Source: Tetradesmus obliquus (taxonomy: Eukaryota; Chlorophyta; Chlorophyceae; Sphaeropleales; Scenedesmaceae). From it: 64,000 bases of DNA. The DNA is taken from NCBI GenBank assembly GCA_030272155.1, contig CP126193.1:62001-126000 (forward strand), written 5' to 3'. The translations under genes and the position numbers were made by a program. The notes below the pieces were generated by a model, which was given only the letters and a program-made list of their open reading frames with translations, searched no databases and was not told the DNA's origin. Shown piece by piece: positions 12,364 through 24,100 of the stretch (positions within the stretch are counted from its first letter, which is position 1; every line of letters starts with the position of its first letter).

Positions 12364-13712
12364 TCGCCGCGCACTGCGTGCTGCTGTGCCAGGCGTGTGA
12401 TGGCTGCCAGCGTGTAGAAGCGCACATCCAGGCAGTGCAGGTACTTGGTGAACAGCAGGGAGTACACCTGCAGCAGCGGCGGCAGCAAGTTCATTGCAGC
12501 TCGATACACCAGTGCCACATGCAGGGCTGTGCACGCCCCTCGTGAACACAACAGCAGATGCACTGCCACAATCATGCGGCATTGCTGCGTGTGCCTGCTG
12601 CCGATGTTCTTCCTGCAATACGACGTGCTGCGGCTGCATCCCGCCCTCCCTGCTGCTGTGCCGCCGCCTCAACCACACCCCCAGCACCGACAGCAGCATG
12701 CGCCGCACTGCCCTGCTGGGGCTGCCGGCCACAGGCTCACCTCTGGCTGCACGCCACTCCCGGTCAGCATGCAGCTGATGACCCGGCCAAACAGGCGGTT
12801 GCTGAAGGCAGCGGGGCCTGCCTCGTGCCGCACGCACTCCATTAATGCAGCCAGTGCTGAGACCTGCAGCGAGGGCGATGCCGATGCACTGCCCAGCAGC
12901 TGCAGCAGCGCGTGGATGTACGCAGCATACTGCCGCGACAGCCAGGCAGCATACAACTCCTCCGGCGTCTGCTGCTGCTGCTGCTCTGGTTGGCTGCTGT
13001 TGGCTGCCGCTGCTGCTGCTGCTGGGTTTGTCTGCAGCAGATCAGCATCAGCAGTCGCAGTCAGGCCGCCTAGCTCTGCATATGTGTTCGACGCCCAGGT
13101 AGCAGACACTGAAGCCGCATATAGTCCAGATTACATGCAGCCACATTGATGTTGTGTTGCAGCCTGGCCAGCTGCGCTGGGCTCAGCCGCTCACCTTGTG
13201 GCGCTTCGCTGCACTGCTGCTGCTGCTGTGGCTCTGTAGTTGGCCCTCGTCATGCTGCTCAACAAAAAACAACTTCAGGGCTTGCATTGCCCCTCGTGCA
13301 AGCGGCTGCACAGCAGTCAAAGCAGCGCAGGCACAGACAGTTGCAAGGACGGGGGTGTGCAGAAGGTGCCAGTCAAGGGCTTGCCCATGAGGCTGCTCAA
13401 GGACAGGCTTGGCTAGCACTCCCAGTGCAGGCAATTAGCACGAGTTGCTTTAATGTAGAAGTACATGGTGTGCCTTTATGTCAACTCAAGCAGCGTCATC
13501 AGGGTGCGCATATGTTGCGCTGCACTAGCACAGCAGCCACCAGGCGGCGCGTCAGCTGTACTGCTCACCTCTTGCAGCGGCTCCTGCAGGCACTGCAGCA
13601 GCACAACTGCAGTGTTTGCGTGGCGCATAGGGTCATGCTGCAGCTGCTCGCCGAACAGCTTAGCCTGCTTAGCAGTGAGCGCTGCTGGTGCTGCTGCTGC
13701 TGCTGTTGTCAT
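9970..13712 (-). CDS. NOC4: Nucleolar complex protein 4 (NOC4/NOC4L), 40S ribosome biogenesis
   Basis: Eight exons on the minus strand (13569-13712, 13195-13392, 12741-13031, 12129-12467, 11670-11882, 11158-11375, 10503-10857, 9970-10224) join in phase to 670 residues. The C-terminal half matches the CBF/Mak21 domain of NOC4L: ALNGIFRLVTRHGLEYPAFY, YARLYGLLTPAAF, FFQLADIFLSSSMVPAY, AAAFAKKFGRLAL, IRRHPSCMVLLHKP and SRAVESSLWELAALRNHY. In yeast and animals Noc4 pairs with Nop14 in the nucleolus and is needed for small-subunit maturation. The protein is longer than the human (about 516) or yeast (about 550) form because of Ala/Gln/Ser-rich inserts in exons 3 to 5. The start is an ATG at 13712 with no competing upstream ATG in frame. 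The acceptor of exon 2 was chosen by phase and is the least certain junction. It is divergent from the BTB gene. Confidence 0.9.
11395..11447. repeat. (AGGC)n tetranucleotide repeat in a NOC4 intron
   Basis: Interrupted GCAG/GGCA units lie about 20 bases upstream of the exon 6 acceptor. Read on the gene strand this is CCTG-rich, so it doubles as pyrimidine-tract sequence. Confidence 0.7.
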
Positions 13713-14132
13713 GACCCCCCAAGTGACTCGCAGGTTGAGATGAGTTGTTTAACCTACAAGTATGTTTGGATTAACTGCTTGCGCTACAGAAGCGTAGTGG
13801 AAAAGCCACAGCTGTCGGCCTGACGGGAGATGTCACCGCGCGCCTTTCCAGCAATTGCAGCAAGTCAGCTCAAAACACCACCTGAAGATCAAAGCACAGT
13901 GACGGAGGGGCTATCTGGCAGGATGGAACGCTTCATTCGCAACACAGCTGACAACAAAACCTAGTGTCGCGATTTCAGTGTGAACGCATCCTCAGGTTGC
14001 GACGAAAGTTTTGATACCTTGTGTTTACGTTTCTGTGACGTATTTGTTCTAGTGCGCTGCTCAAGTGACTTGTGAGTGGTGCAGTCCGTGCGAGGCGAAC
14101 TCGGTGCTGTAGCTGTCTCAGGACCGTGTAAG
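13713..14132. promoter_or_regulatory. Shared 420-bp intergenic region of divergent NOC4 and BTB genes
   Basis: The NOC4 start codon (13712, minus) and the proposed BTB start (14133, plus) are 420 bases apart. Both promoters must lie here if the starts are right. No clear TATA box or recognisable operator is seen. The stretch is less GC-rich than the flanking exons. Confidence 0.45.
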
Positions 14133-15934
14133 ATGGAAGAAAACTACGATCCTGCTCAGTGGTATTCTAAAGGTGAAGCATTGTCTGCATCAGCTCTCCT
14201 CACCGCATCTTCTCAGCAGGAACTGGTCAGAGCCAAAGTCCTGTTTCCGGGGGCAAATACTTGATGTGCTGCACATGCTGCAAGGTTTCACATTCAACGG
14301 CCAGTAACACGAAGCCCTGAAGCAGTGTAGCAATGAGCATGTGTGGTGACAGCAACAGACACCTGCGCCCAATGCACGCCCCATGCTGTAGTACTACAGG
14401 ACGACCAGCAGCACACCAGCAGTGCAATAGTTGCTGCATTCCATTTGACGCTGTATTCGTTGCACTCCACAGTGCCGGGCAGCAGCAGCACTCCCCACGT
14501 CACCATACTGTGAGCGCTGACTCTCAGCCTGATGCTCGCCCGTCATCTTGCTCTCACTTTCCTTGCGCTGCACACATGTGTCAAAGGCTGCGTGCCGGAT
14601 GCTGTGCTGGTGCTGCGTGACGGCAAGGGCAACACGCTCTGTCGGCTGCGTGCAGTGAAAGCCATCCTGTCAGCCTGGTCGCCTGTGCTGAGGGGAGCCC
14701 TGGAGCTCACATGCTCACAGGAACAGCAGCAGCAGCAGCGGGATGGCCACAGCAGCAGCATATCCAGCGCCACTGCCGGCATGCATTCGACACTGATACA
14801 CAGTGGCAGCAGCGGCTGCTTGGCCAGCTACGGCCACCAGGCTGCAGCAGCAGGCAGCAGCGGCACTGGCCTCAGCTGCGGCAGCAGCAGCGCGTATGTG
14901 ACTGGCACTGGCACCAGCAGCATGGGGGATGGCGGCGGTGACTTTGGTGCAGGTGCTGCTGGCGGCGGCACTGCTGCTGCCGGCTGCTGTGCTGGCGTGC
15001 TGCATGCAGGCATGGCTGAGCTGCCTGTGCTGGTGAGGTGCCTTATATGTTGACTGCATCCACAAGCGCTCAGCTGCTGCAGCACTGCCAGCAGCATATT
15101 CATTGCCACAGTGCTGGGCTGGGACATGCAGTTGCGGCCAGCTAGTTGTCGTAAGGTGGTGACAGCCTGCAACACAGAAATGCTGGATGAACAGCAGAGA
15201 GCTTACTCGTGGTCGTACGTGGGGCGCCCTGCTGTAGTGCATGCAGTGCAGTGGCCCCCACACCAGGGAGCTGGTGAGCTGCACCACAAAACTCAGGGCA
15301 GTCCAGCATGTGTCACAGGGCTGTTACATCACAGTCCAGCCATTGCAAACAGCATGAGCAGCTTGTTTATGGATGCAGTCAACATCTAAGCACTGTATTT
15401 GCAGCTACTAACATGGGCTGCCACCTCTCCACCTCCATCCCCCCTCCCACTACACTCACACACGCACCGCCACCACCTCACACTACCACACATGCCCCCC
15501 CCCCCCCCCCTGCCAGGTGGAGCACCACAAGGAGGTGGAGGCGTGGAAGGTGGCGCTGTGCCTGATGCACCCGCTGGACCCCACCTGCGGCCGCTCCCCC
15601 TCCAGCCTGGTCACCACATGCACCATACGGCCCCTGGTGGCGCTGGCTGACAAGTACAACCTGGCGGTGAGCGTGTGGGCGGCAGCAGCACGGCAGCGTG
15701 ACGCGGGAAACAGCCGCGCATTGAGCTCGCCTGAGAGCAGCTTATGGTTGTCACGCATCTGCTTGCCCCCTCGCTAGGCTCTGCCCTCCCGCCTGCAGGA
15801 TGTGCTTTGAACCAGGCTGCCGCGCACTGTGGCCATACTGCGCATGCGGACATCCGGTGTGACCAGCCCTGCCTTACCCTTTTCACACCATGGGCCTGAC
15901 CGGCTGCCATCTGCTGGCATGCTGTTGCTGCCTG

Positions 15935-15967
<33 letters not shown>

Positions 15968-17003
15968 GCCAGGGCCTGCTGCCGTACGCCAAAGACATGC
16001 TGCTGGACCCGCGCAGCAGCTACGGCGTGCCGGGCATCCACGACTGCTACAAGCTGGACGCGCTGGAGTGGATCGGCATCGCTGAGGGCGTGCCGGGCTT
16101 TGAGGCGGTGGTGGTGCGCTGCATCAGCCAGATCGTGGCCAGCGTGACCAGCGCGCGGGGGCGCAGCCAGCGCGTGGCGGGCGCGGCTGACCAGCCCAGG
16201 TGCGCGGCAGCCAGCAGCGCAGGCAGCACGCCGTGCATTGCCTGCCTGGGCCGGCTGATGGCGCAAGCGAGCCCTACGCAGATGCACTGCTGTTGGTGTT
16301 GTCTTGATTGGTGTGGGAGCGTGTCACAGCAGGTGCCCACGTCGGGGCACAGCATACGCAGTGGTGGAGTCCACGGTTGTTGCCTAGCAGCATCGCTGGG
16401 TGCGCTGTGCCCTGCGCACCTCTTCATTTGTCACCGCTGCTGCGTTCAGCTGCAGCTAACGCCTAGGTAACACGGCTGCGGCCATCACCTGTGGCGCTGC
16501 TGTGCGCTGCTGCTGCCAGGTACCGCGCGCACGAGGCGCTGATGAGCGCCATGTGTGGGCTGCGCCCCGAGACGTGTGCCAAGCTGGCGGCCAGCCTGGC
16601 CAGCTGCCTGGCGGTGGCCTGCGAGAACATGGCCAACCAGGACAGGTGCGGCGGCGACAGCTTGTCAATTTTTGGACTTGCACTCTTGCTTTGGCGACCC
16701 CACCGGCGCCTGCACGGCCGCCGGTAGACGTGCTCGCAGGAATGTTTTTTTTTAACCCGCCTGATGTTCTGTTTTGTCTGGTGTGTGCTGCACACCATCT
16801 GCGTGTGTAGTTGCGCTGTGGCGGCGATGGTGTGCCGTTCCATCACAGCTCTGTGCACTGTTGTTGCGCTGTCTGCAGAGCAGCTGCCCCTGCACTGCCC
16901 GTCACAGCTGCGTGTGTGCCCGTGCTGCAGGTACTCCATCAAGCCAGTGGGCGAGCACACACCCTGGGGCTGGGAGTACCAGTACGAGCCGCTGAGGAAG
17001 TGA
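14133..17003 (+). CDS. BTB/POZ domain protein with a large insert in the BTB fold
   Basis: Six exons (14133-14172, 14587-15032, 15517-15666, 15973-16199, 16520-16645, 16931-17003) give 353 residues in phase. The BTB start is recognisable in PDAVLVLRDGKGNTLCRLRA and KAILSAWSPVLRGALEL (strand and helix where partners dimerise). It resumes after the insert with WKVALCLMHPL and LVALADKYNLAGLLPYAKD, the usual BTB ending and start of a BACK-like helix. Between the two halves lies roughly 100 residues of Gln, Ser, Gly and Ala low-complexity sequence inside exon 2. The C-terminal part is helical (ALMSAMCGLRPETCAKLAAS) and ends in a short Trp/Tyr-rich tail. BTB proteins commonly act as cullin-3 substrate adaptors; no substrate domain (Kelch, MATH, ankyrin) is seen, so the partner is unknown. 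Exon 1 is short (13 residues) and the least certain. Confidence 0.7.
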
Positions 17004-17921
17004 GGCACATGCGCATGAGGTGCAGAGCTGAGGCCTGAATCCGAGCGGGCGGGAGCCCCTGCAGTGTGGCGTCACTGTGCGCACACGCGCTGCACGCGTC
17101 ACGCATGCAGCTGCCGGGAGCAGTGACGCCAGTGGTAACGCCTGTGACCGCTCTGGACTTGCCATGACAGCAGGCAATGCAAGGCGCTGGCTGGAAGGTG
17201 CTGCTGGCTGGAGGGTGCAGGGGCTGCTGAGCTGCCCAGCATCTGGTTGTGCTGGGGCTGGCCATTCCCGCACCAGCACACATGGTTGGCACACACCAGC
17301 AACCAGCTGTGGGCATGCAGGCTGCCGAGTTGCGGGCTCAAGGGCTGACTTGCGTGCATGTGCGGTGATGGTGCCACCTCGCGCTGTAGTGGCACTTGTA
17401 CAGGCCAGAGCCCGTGCACACTTCCCTTGGTGTTACCTTGGTTGTATTACTGCCCCTGCTGTACTATATGGCGGCCCCCTGCATTTGAGAGAGTTGAACA
17501 GGCTAGACATGCTGTTGAAACAGAGTTTGCATTGTACATGTAAGCAGTTGACCGCAGCGAGCGTCGAAATGCCGTGTTAGCGCTACTACTTGATGTCGAG
17601 TAAGTGGTGGGGTCACACTGATGAACTGTGGAGCACGGAGTCCTGTTGGTGTGCAGCCCCTGGCTGATGCCGCATCGCCTGCTCTTGCATCCCTGCCATG
17701 CTTGTGCCACCCTGTCTGTTTGGGGTGCTGCATCTTCAACATGTAGGCTGGCTGGCTGCCAGTATGGTGTGGTGCTGCTCATGGTGGTGGGGAGCTCACC
17801 GCTGCCATGCGAGCTGTGGTTGGTTGGATCCTATGCTGTACCATGCACATTCACTGTTGAGAAGCCTCTCAGATGTCGTCAGTTGCACAGCTCGTCAGTT
17901 GCACACACCAGCGTCCTTTGG

Positions 17922-17948
17922 ATCCTGGCTTTGTCTAGAATTCGTCAT
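17922..17948. repeat. Dispersed repeat, copy 1
   Basis: These 27 bases match 51948-51974 at 26 of 27 positions, and eight further bases (ACCAGCGT at 17907) are shared a little upstream of both copies. Both copies lie outside genes, which suggests pieces of one transposon family. Confidence 0.55.
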
Positions 17949-18046
17949 ATTACAGCTGCTTCTCCAGTCCAGTTCAACAAGTTGTTCCTGTCCTCTGGCT
18001 CTTGATGTTTGGCCTGCTGGGCTTGCTTCTGGGAAGCACTGCAGCA

Positions 18047-18084
18047 CTTTCCTGGTGCACTGCACCTTTCCTGGTGCACTGCAC
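18047..18084. repeat. 19-bp perfect tandem duplication
   Basis: The unit CTTTCCTGGTGCACTGCAC occurs twice head to tail, 18047-18065 and 18066-18084. Confidence 0.8.
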
Positions 18085-18689
18085 CACTTCTAAGAAGTCA
18101 TGCCTGCCTGTTCGTCTGCTCCAGTGGGGCGCAGAGCTGATGGAGTTTTCGCTATGGCTGAATGGTAAAGTGTTGATGATCAATGCCACCTGAGTACGCT
18201 TGCGCTGCGGCACGGTGCTGTACAAGGGTTCAGCTGTCCAACATAATGATATGACGTATGCATCAACACTTTGCAAGCGTTATGCTGCGACACGGCAGCT
18301 GCGTGGTAACTGTCATATTCTACACCAGGCACTGTCTGGTGGCAGGTTGCCACCGCGATCACGTCATGCACGACAATGGCAGCTGTCAGAAACTTGCTGT
18401 CAGTTCTGGCAGGGTCAAGAAAGAGGAGTGCAACAATTGCACAATCATTTGTGACATAGGATCGGTTCGGGAGACAGAACTAGCCGGACTTAGCTTGCAG
18501 TCAGGGACCTTGCACTTGCACTTGCCAATCACTGTGTTTGGCAAACGTGTTGCCACGACGTCGGACTTTAAGGTCGTAAGGATCAACGTCACAACCTCAG
18601 TCGAAGATCAAAACCACTCGAGCCATAGCTACTGAATCTGGCGTTTTGCAGAGCTGGGCTGCTGTTCTTTCTTGCCCCGCGTAACCGAA

Positions 18690-19437
18690 ATGGCGGGCTC
18701 GACGCGGGGAGCTGTACTAGCTGCAGGCGTGCTTGTAATGTATTTCCTACTCGCTATAAGCGTTTGTGAAGCGGCTGATAGCTCTGGTAGGCACAAAAAC
18801 GCGAGCTACAGAGCCTGGGGGAACAGATCTGTTGGTGCTGCAGCACCAGCTGCGACCTTGTGAAGCGCTGCGGTGCAGAGGGAAATTTGTTTCAAATTGT
18901 TCATGTCAAGAAACCGCTACTGGCTTATGTGTGTCTGCAGGGGCGCAGATGCTGAGCCGCAGGATGCTGCAGCTGAGGGGCGGCAACCTTCACAGCTACG
19001 TTGTGCGAAGCGCAGCAGCAACGTATGAGGTCAGTCTAGGCATGAGTTCAACATTGACGGGGCTATCTGTTCTGCATTTTCTGTTTGCTGCTGCTGAGTC
19101 AGCTTGCAACAGCTACTGCAAATGCTCACACACACTTGACCACAGCATGCCACGCTCTACAGTGCGTGGCTAAGTTGCAATCCACTTTCAAGTGCCAGCA
19201 GAGTAGCGCATGTGCTCAACCTGAAGTCACTACACGTAGAAGGTTATCACTTGGCAAGGAATGCTGCTGCTGATGCTGCAGGCCATCGATGAAGCTGCTC
19301 GCCATGGCGCATCCATTCCAGCAGTGCAGCGTGCAGCAATGGTCGGCTCCAGCACCAGCTGGGCGCTGGGCCAGGGAGACCCCAGCACCTTTGACATGGT
19401 GGAGTGGCAGTCCAGGCGTGGTGGGCACAAGCTGTGA
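18690..19437 (+). CDS. Small secreted protein, function unknown
   Basis: Three exons (18690-18786, 18941-19029, 19282-19437) join in phase with canonical splice sites to 113 residues. The start ATG is followed by an obvious signal peptide: a short polar N-region and the hydrophobic core AVLAAGVLVMYFLLAISV, with likely cleavage near CEAA around residue 29. The mature part is about 85 residues and carries SRRMLQ just after cleavage, then HSYVVRSAAATYEAIDEAAR and a C-terminus rich in Gly, Ser, His and Arg. It has no cysteines after the signal peptide and no further membrane segment. I recognise no family. An Arg-Arg-Leu/Met-Leu-Gln string soon after the signal peptide is, as I recall, common in chlorophyte extracellular proteins, which would support export, possibly with propeptide processing. 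Gene existence is supported by phase-consistent splicing and the signal peptide only. Confidence 0.6.
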
Positions 19438-21140
19438 GCTGCCCTTTGGGAGTGCTCAAGGCGCTGACCCAGCATCCAGTTACACATCGAGGTGCCAGCT
19501 GCACAACGTTGCGGCAACGGCTGTTTGCAGCAGCTACAAACGCAGCCCTGGCAGTGGTGGCGTAGCAGACACCAGGCAAACAGCACTGTGTGATGAATGG
19601 CACTGCTGCGCAGTGCAGGCAAAGCTGCTGCACGGCAGCGTGGCACACCATATCTTTGTTTTTGTTTTGAGAGAGGATAGTTACATGTGGGTCCTGGCAC
19701 CATCTTGGATGGTATGAGACACTGATTTCACTTCATCCTGTGAGCGTCGTCGCTGGCTGTGCCAGGCCCTCACGCCTCGCGCAGCCACCAGTGCAGCGGT
19801 TGGAAGACAGCAGCTCACTAGCCCAGCTTGTGCCTGCAGTAGGACTGGCCGCAGCATGCCACATCTTAGGGTTTGTGCGTTCTATAAGACATGCGCCGAG
19901 GCGTTGGACATGCATGCTGCATCTCCATGCCAGCTGGCGCACAGACGGAATGCTTGAGCCGCACTGACAATACTGCTGTGCACGGGCCCTTGCAGTCCAC
20001 TGGTGTGTCTTTGCTGTCTGGCGCTGTTGCTGTACACACATGAGGCAAGCAGCATGCTTCTGATGCCATGTATTTATCAATCAATGTGCCAGCGATGGTA
20101 TCAATGTGCCAGCGATGAAAACCCTGACCTGGTGCTCGTAAATTTCACTCACATCTGGCATCATAATCAATTTGAGGGTTGTGCATCTATAAAGATGTGA
20201 TGCATTGCACCCTCCCAAAGCCGCACAGCAGGTGGCTGCTGCTGCAACGACCACATATCACAGCACATTGGGCATTGTGCTTCAGCAGGAGCTGCTATGG
20301 TTCCTGACCATTTTATCACAAAAGTGGAAATGGTGCACTTTGGTGCAATTGTTGACACTGCTGTTGCATGATGCTGCAGTCAGCCAGCAGAGCGACACAG
20401 GCAGACTGCCTTGCGCCCATTATGCTGGACGTGGGGATGCCACATCAAAACGATTTGCCAGGTCCGCACATAATAACCGACATTCCCTTTTCACATTTGC
20501 GCATATCCTTGTTGTTTAACATCCACTTGCATTGAGACTGGGCGCACGTAATGCTGCGTGCCTTGTTGTTGTTAACCATGTTGTTGGCAACATGGACTGC
20601 ACCAGGCATGCTCAGCATGCTCAGGCTGAACTACAAGCTGCATGCGGCCACCGCAGTATGACAGTACCGTACTACATGATTGGTAACATGATGATGATGA
20701 TGTACTACATGACAGTGATTACATTGCCATTTGCCGCCAACTTCAACGCTTGCACTGCAAGCTGGCAGCAGTGGCTCTGCAAATAAGCCGCTTGCTGTGC
20801 ATATGCACCGCTTGCCAGGCAGTGTTGCTCAGTGTGCAATGGCTGTGTGCCACACTGTACACATGTGCTATGGCTACTCACGGCCTGTGTGATTGTTCAG
20901 TTGTCTGTGTTGGCACTGATGCTAGCCGGGAAAAGGCGTCATCATATGATTTACGTATTGTAACCGTAGGCACCAGCATCAACATCAGTGACATCAGGAC
21001 CAGCAAAGCTGTCAGTGACAGTGTTGTTGGACCGTTGTTGACCTTGGGTGACCTGGCGGTGAGAGCCATCAGTGCATACATGCGGCCCATGAGCACCACG
21101 TTGCTGCAGCAGTGACTTACATGCATCCAATGGTAACACA
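19438..21140. other. Intergenic stretch, no gene seen
   Basis: No recognisable coding region. It contains a 20-base-period tandem duplication at 20081-20117, a short direct repeat GTACTACATGA at 20669 and 20702 flanking ATG-rich sequence, and presumably the promoter of the F-box gene near 21141. Confidence 0.4.
20081..20117. repeat. Tandem duplication with 20-base period
   Basis: TCAATGTGCCAGCGATG begins at 20081 and again at 20101. Confidence 0.8.
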
Positions 21141-24100
21141 ATGAAGCTCAAAGACGCCAGCAAGGCGATCAATGCCAAGCAGCAGCAGCACAAAGGATCG
21201 AACATCAAAGCACAGGAGGTTGCAGCATCCAGCAATGATGTGGCAAACAAGCAAGACACAAATATCAAAGCTAAAACTGGCAGACTGCAACAGGAGCAGC
21301 CGCAACGGGGGAGCCAGCAGCTTGGACAGGAGCAGCAGCTCGGCACCATCGGCATGCAGCCCGATCCTCTTTTGTTGGTAGCACTACACGTAAGTGTGGG
21401 TGCTGGGCCCGTCTGGTGCTTCGGACTTTGTTGTGCAGCCTGCTTACGGGTGACTGAACGGGGGCATGGAGGCGCGTGCCTGCTAATTTTGACATGATCG
21501 ATTTAATTAAGGGCATATATGGCCATTAGCATGTGGAAACATGTGTACTCAGGTGACAGTGGCACTCCTGCCTGATTTCTGTCTGTGGCCTGGCCTCATT
21601 GCCGCCCTTGTTGCAGGCTTCCCGGCCTCGACTGCTCAGTATCGACGATCTACTGGCATGCCGATGCGTCTGCAAGCAGTGGAGGCAGCGTTTAGGCACA
21701 GCTTTCTGCCACAGCATCAGGGTACCACACAGCCTGTGGACTGAGGCCTCCACACCTCGCCTAGCAGCCTGCATCAGTGAAGCTGTGGCTGCATACCCGC
21801 ATGCCAGTGACCTGGTGCTGGATGCCGGCGGGTGCAGGCCAGGCCTGACGCCAGAGCTGTGGCAACCGCTGCTGCAGGCAATCAATCCATGGCTGACACA
21901 GCAGCCTGCGCCTCGCAGCAGCAGCAACAGCAGGATATGCAGCAGCCCAGCAGGGCCTGGAGCAAGCTGTGCGAAGAACAGTCGCAGCAATGCCAGGGGT
22001 GGGGCCCAGCACAGCAGCAACGGCGCTGCGCGGAGCAATGGTGCCGCCAAGTGCGTGCACCTGCACCTGCAGGCGCCGCCGTCGCCTCAGCGTCTGCTGG
22101 CGCTGACGCAGCTGCAGCAGCTGAGCTACCTACGGCTGCAGCACACCAGCCAGAGCCTGTACAGCCGGCACCTTGCTGCGCTGTCGTGCCTGGGCCAGCT
22201 GGAGAGCCTGGTGCTGCTGCTGAGCCACCCGCGGCTGGACCTGCGCAGCCTGGCACACCAGCGCGCTCGGCGGGTGCCGCTCAAGATGGACTGCCTGAGC
22301 AGCATGCAGCGGCTGACAGAGCTGCAGCTGAGCAGCCAGGGGCCTGCAGGTGAGCGCTGGCTGCTGCGAGCGCCTGGATGCGCTGACACGTGCATTACAG
22401 TTGTTGCTGGCTGGCTAGATGGAGAAGGACGTGCATGCGTCGACACATATGCATGTCTCTGTGCTTGCTGCCTGTCGCCTCTAGCATGTCCTGCAGCCGA
22501 TTTTGTGAAAAGTGCACAGCACATTGAATAAGCGCCTGCCGTGTTCAACTGATTTGATAGGTGTGCGGTTTTCTGCTGTTTTTGTGCTGGTGCCGAGCTA
22601 GCACAGTGCCTGTGTTGCAACCTATGTTGCTGAAGCCTGGCTTCTCTCTCTTTATGCTGCCGCGTGGCTCCTCATTGCAGGCGAGCTGCTGCCCGACACA
22701 GTTGCAGCCTTCAGCAGTCCTGCGAGCCTGGCAGCACTGTCCAACCTGCGCTGCCTGGGCATAAGCGAAGCAGCCTTGCCTGGTCCCACACCTGCCAGTG
22801 GATGGCTGGCGCCGCTGACCGCGCTGCAGCAGCTGCAGCTGGTGCAGCTGGATGAGCCAGGCAAGGCGCAGCGCAGGGCAGGCAGGAGCACAGCAGGCAC
22901 CAGCACGTGCGGCGCAGGAGGAGCTGCATCAGGCTCACCTGGCAGCGCAGGCAGCTTGGCCAACGGCCTGCTGTGTGCTGGAGGGTTTGGGGCGCTGGCT
23001 GCAGCTGCTGCAGCTGCAGGCCGCAGTGGTGGCAGCGCAGCTGAGCAGCTGCAGGTGTTGCAACAGCAGCAGCAGCAGCTGCAGGCCCTGCTGCCTGGGC
23101 TGCAAGGGCAGCTGGCTGCTCAGCAGCAGCAGCAGCAGCAGCACAGCGCTGGCTTTGGCAAGCGTACCAGCACTGGCAGCGGCGGGGCCCCCGCAGTGCC
23201 CAGTGGTGGCGGGGCAGGGCAGGGCCCGGTGCGCACCAGCAGCACAGGCAGCAGCACTGACGCTGACTCAGCCGTGTTGCCAGCAGGCGGTGCCAGCAGT
23301 GACACTGCAGCTGAGCTGCCGCCGCTGCCACCCCTGGACCTCAGTGGCGTGCTGCCGAACTTGAGCAGCCTGCATGTGTCCAACCTGGCAGGGGAGCGCC
23401 TGGTTGGCCTGCGCATCCCCAGCCACCTCACGCGGCTGTCCCTGCACCTAGCCAGCCCCTGCCCAGGCGCAGTGACTGGCGAGCAGCTGGCGTCAGTGGT
23501 CCTGCAAGCAGCGGCCAGCCTGGTGTCGCTGGAGCTGGGGCTGGGGCTGCGCTTCAGCCTGTCTGGCGGCGTCATGCGCAGCCTGAAGCGCGGGCTGAAG
23601 AGCCTGCGGGACCTGAGCCTGGTGGAGGGCACGCAGGACCACCTGGAGGGCCTGGGCTGCTGGTGCAACCTGCGGCGCCTGGAGCTGGTGGAAGGCCGCT
23701 GCAGCGTGCCGCTGCGGGGCCTGTACGAGCTCAGCATGCGCGCCGCCATGGGGCGCACGCCAGGCGTGCTGCGCTACTGCGGGCATGTGCGGCATGTGGA
23801 GGAGCTGGCTGGCAGGCTGGGCGGCGCGCTGCAGGAGCTGCGCCTGGACAGCCTGGCAGGGATCGGCGGGCTGGGCCGCACGCCGCTGCTTGCGGACAGC
23901 AGCGGTGATGGCAGCGACTCCATGGAGCAGCAGCAGCTGCCGCCCCTGCCGCAGCAGCAGGATGAGCCGACGCACTCGTCACCCCTGGCGCAGCTGGTGT
24001 CGCTGACACGGCTGGAGGTCCACGGCGAGCGGCTCGGGCTGCTTGACAGCAGGTCTGGTGCTGCCATCGGTAGCCTGCAGCAGTTGGTGGTGCTGGAGAT

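Larger units (their letters stand above)
17004..18689. other. Intergenic stretch with small repeats
   Basis: No gene with recognisable protein features. It holds BTB 3' UTR sequence (a TGTAA lies near 17539), one copy of a 27-bp dispersed repeat at 17922-17948, a 19-bp tandem duplication at 18047-18084, and the promoter of the small secreted-protein gene. An open frame at 18258-18635 has no signature or splice partner and is treated as chance. Confidence 0.4.

Noticed and set aside
18258-18635. Plus-strand open frame of 125 codons with an ATG
   Set aside because: No recognisable domain or hydrophobic core, and it lies where the promoter of the next gene is expected.
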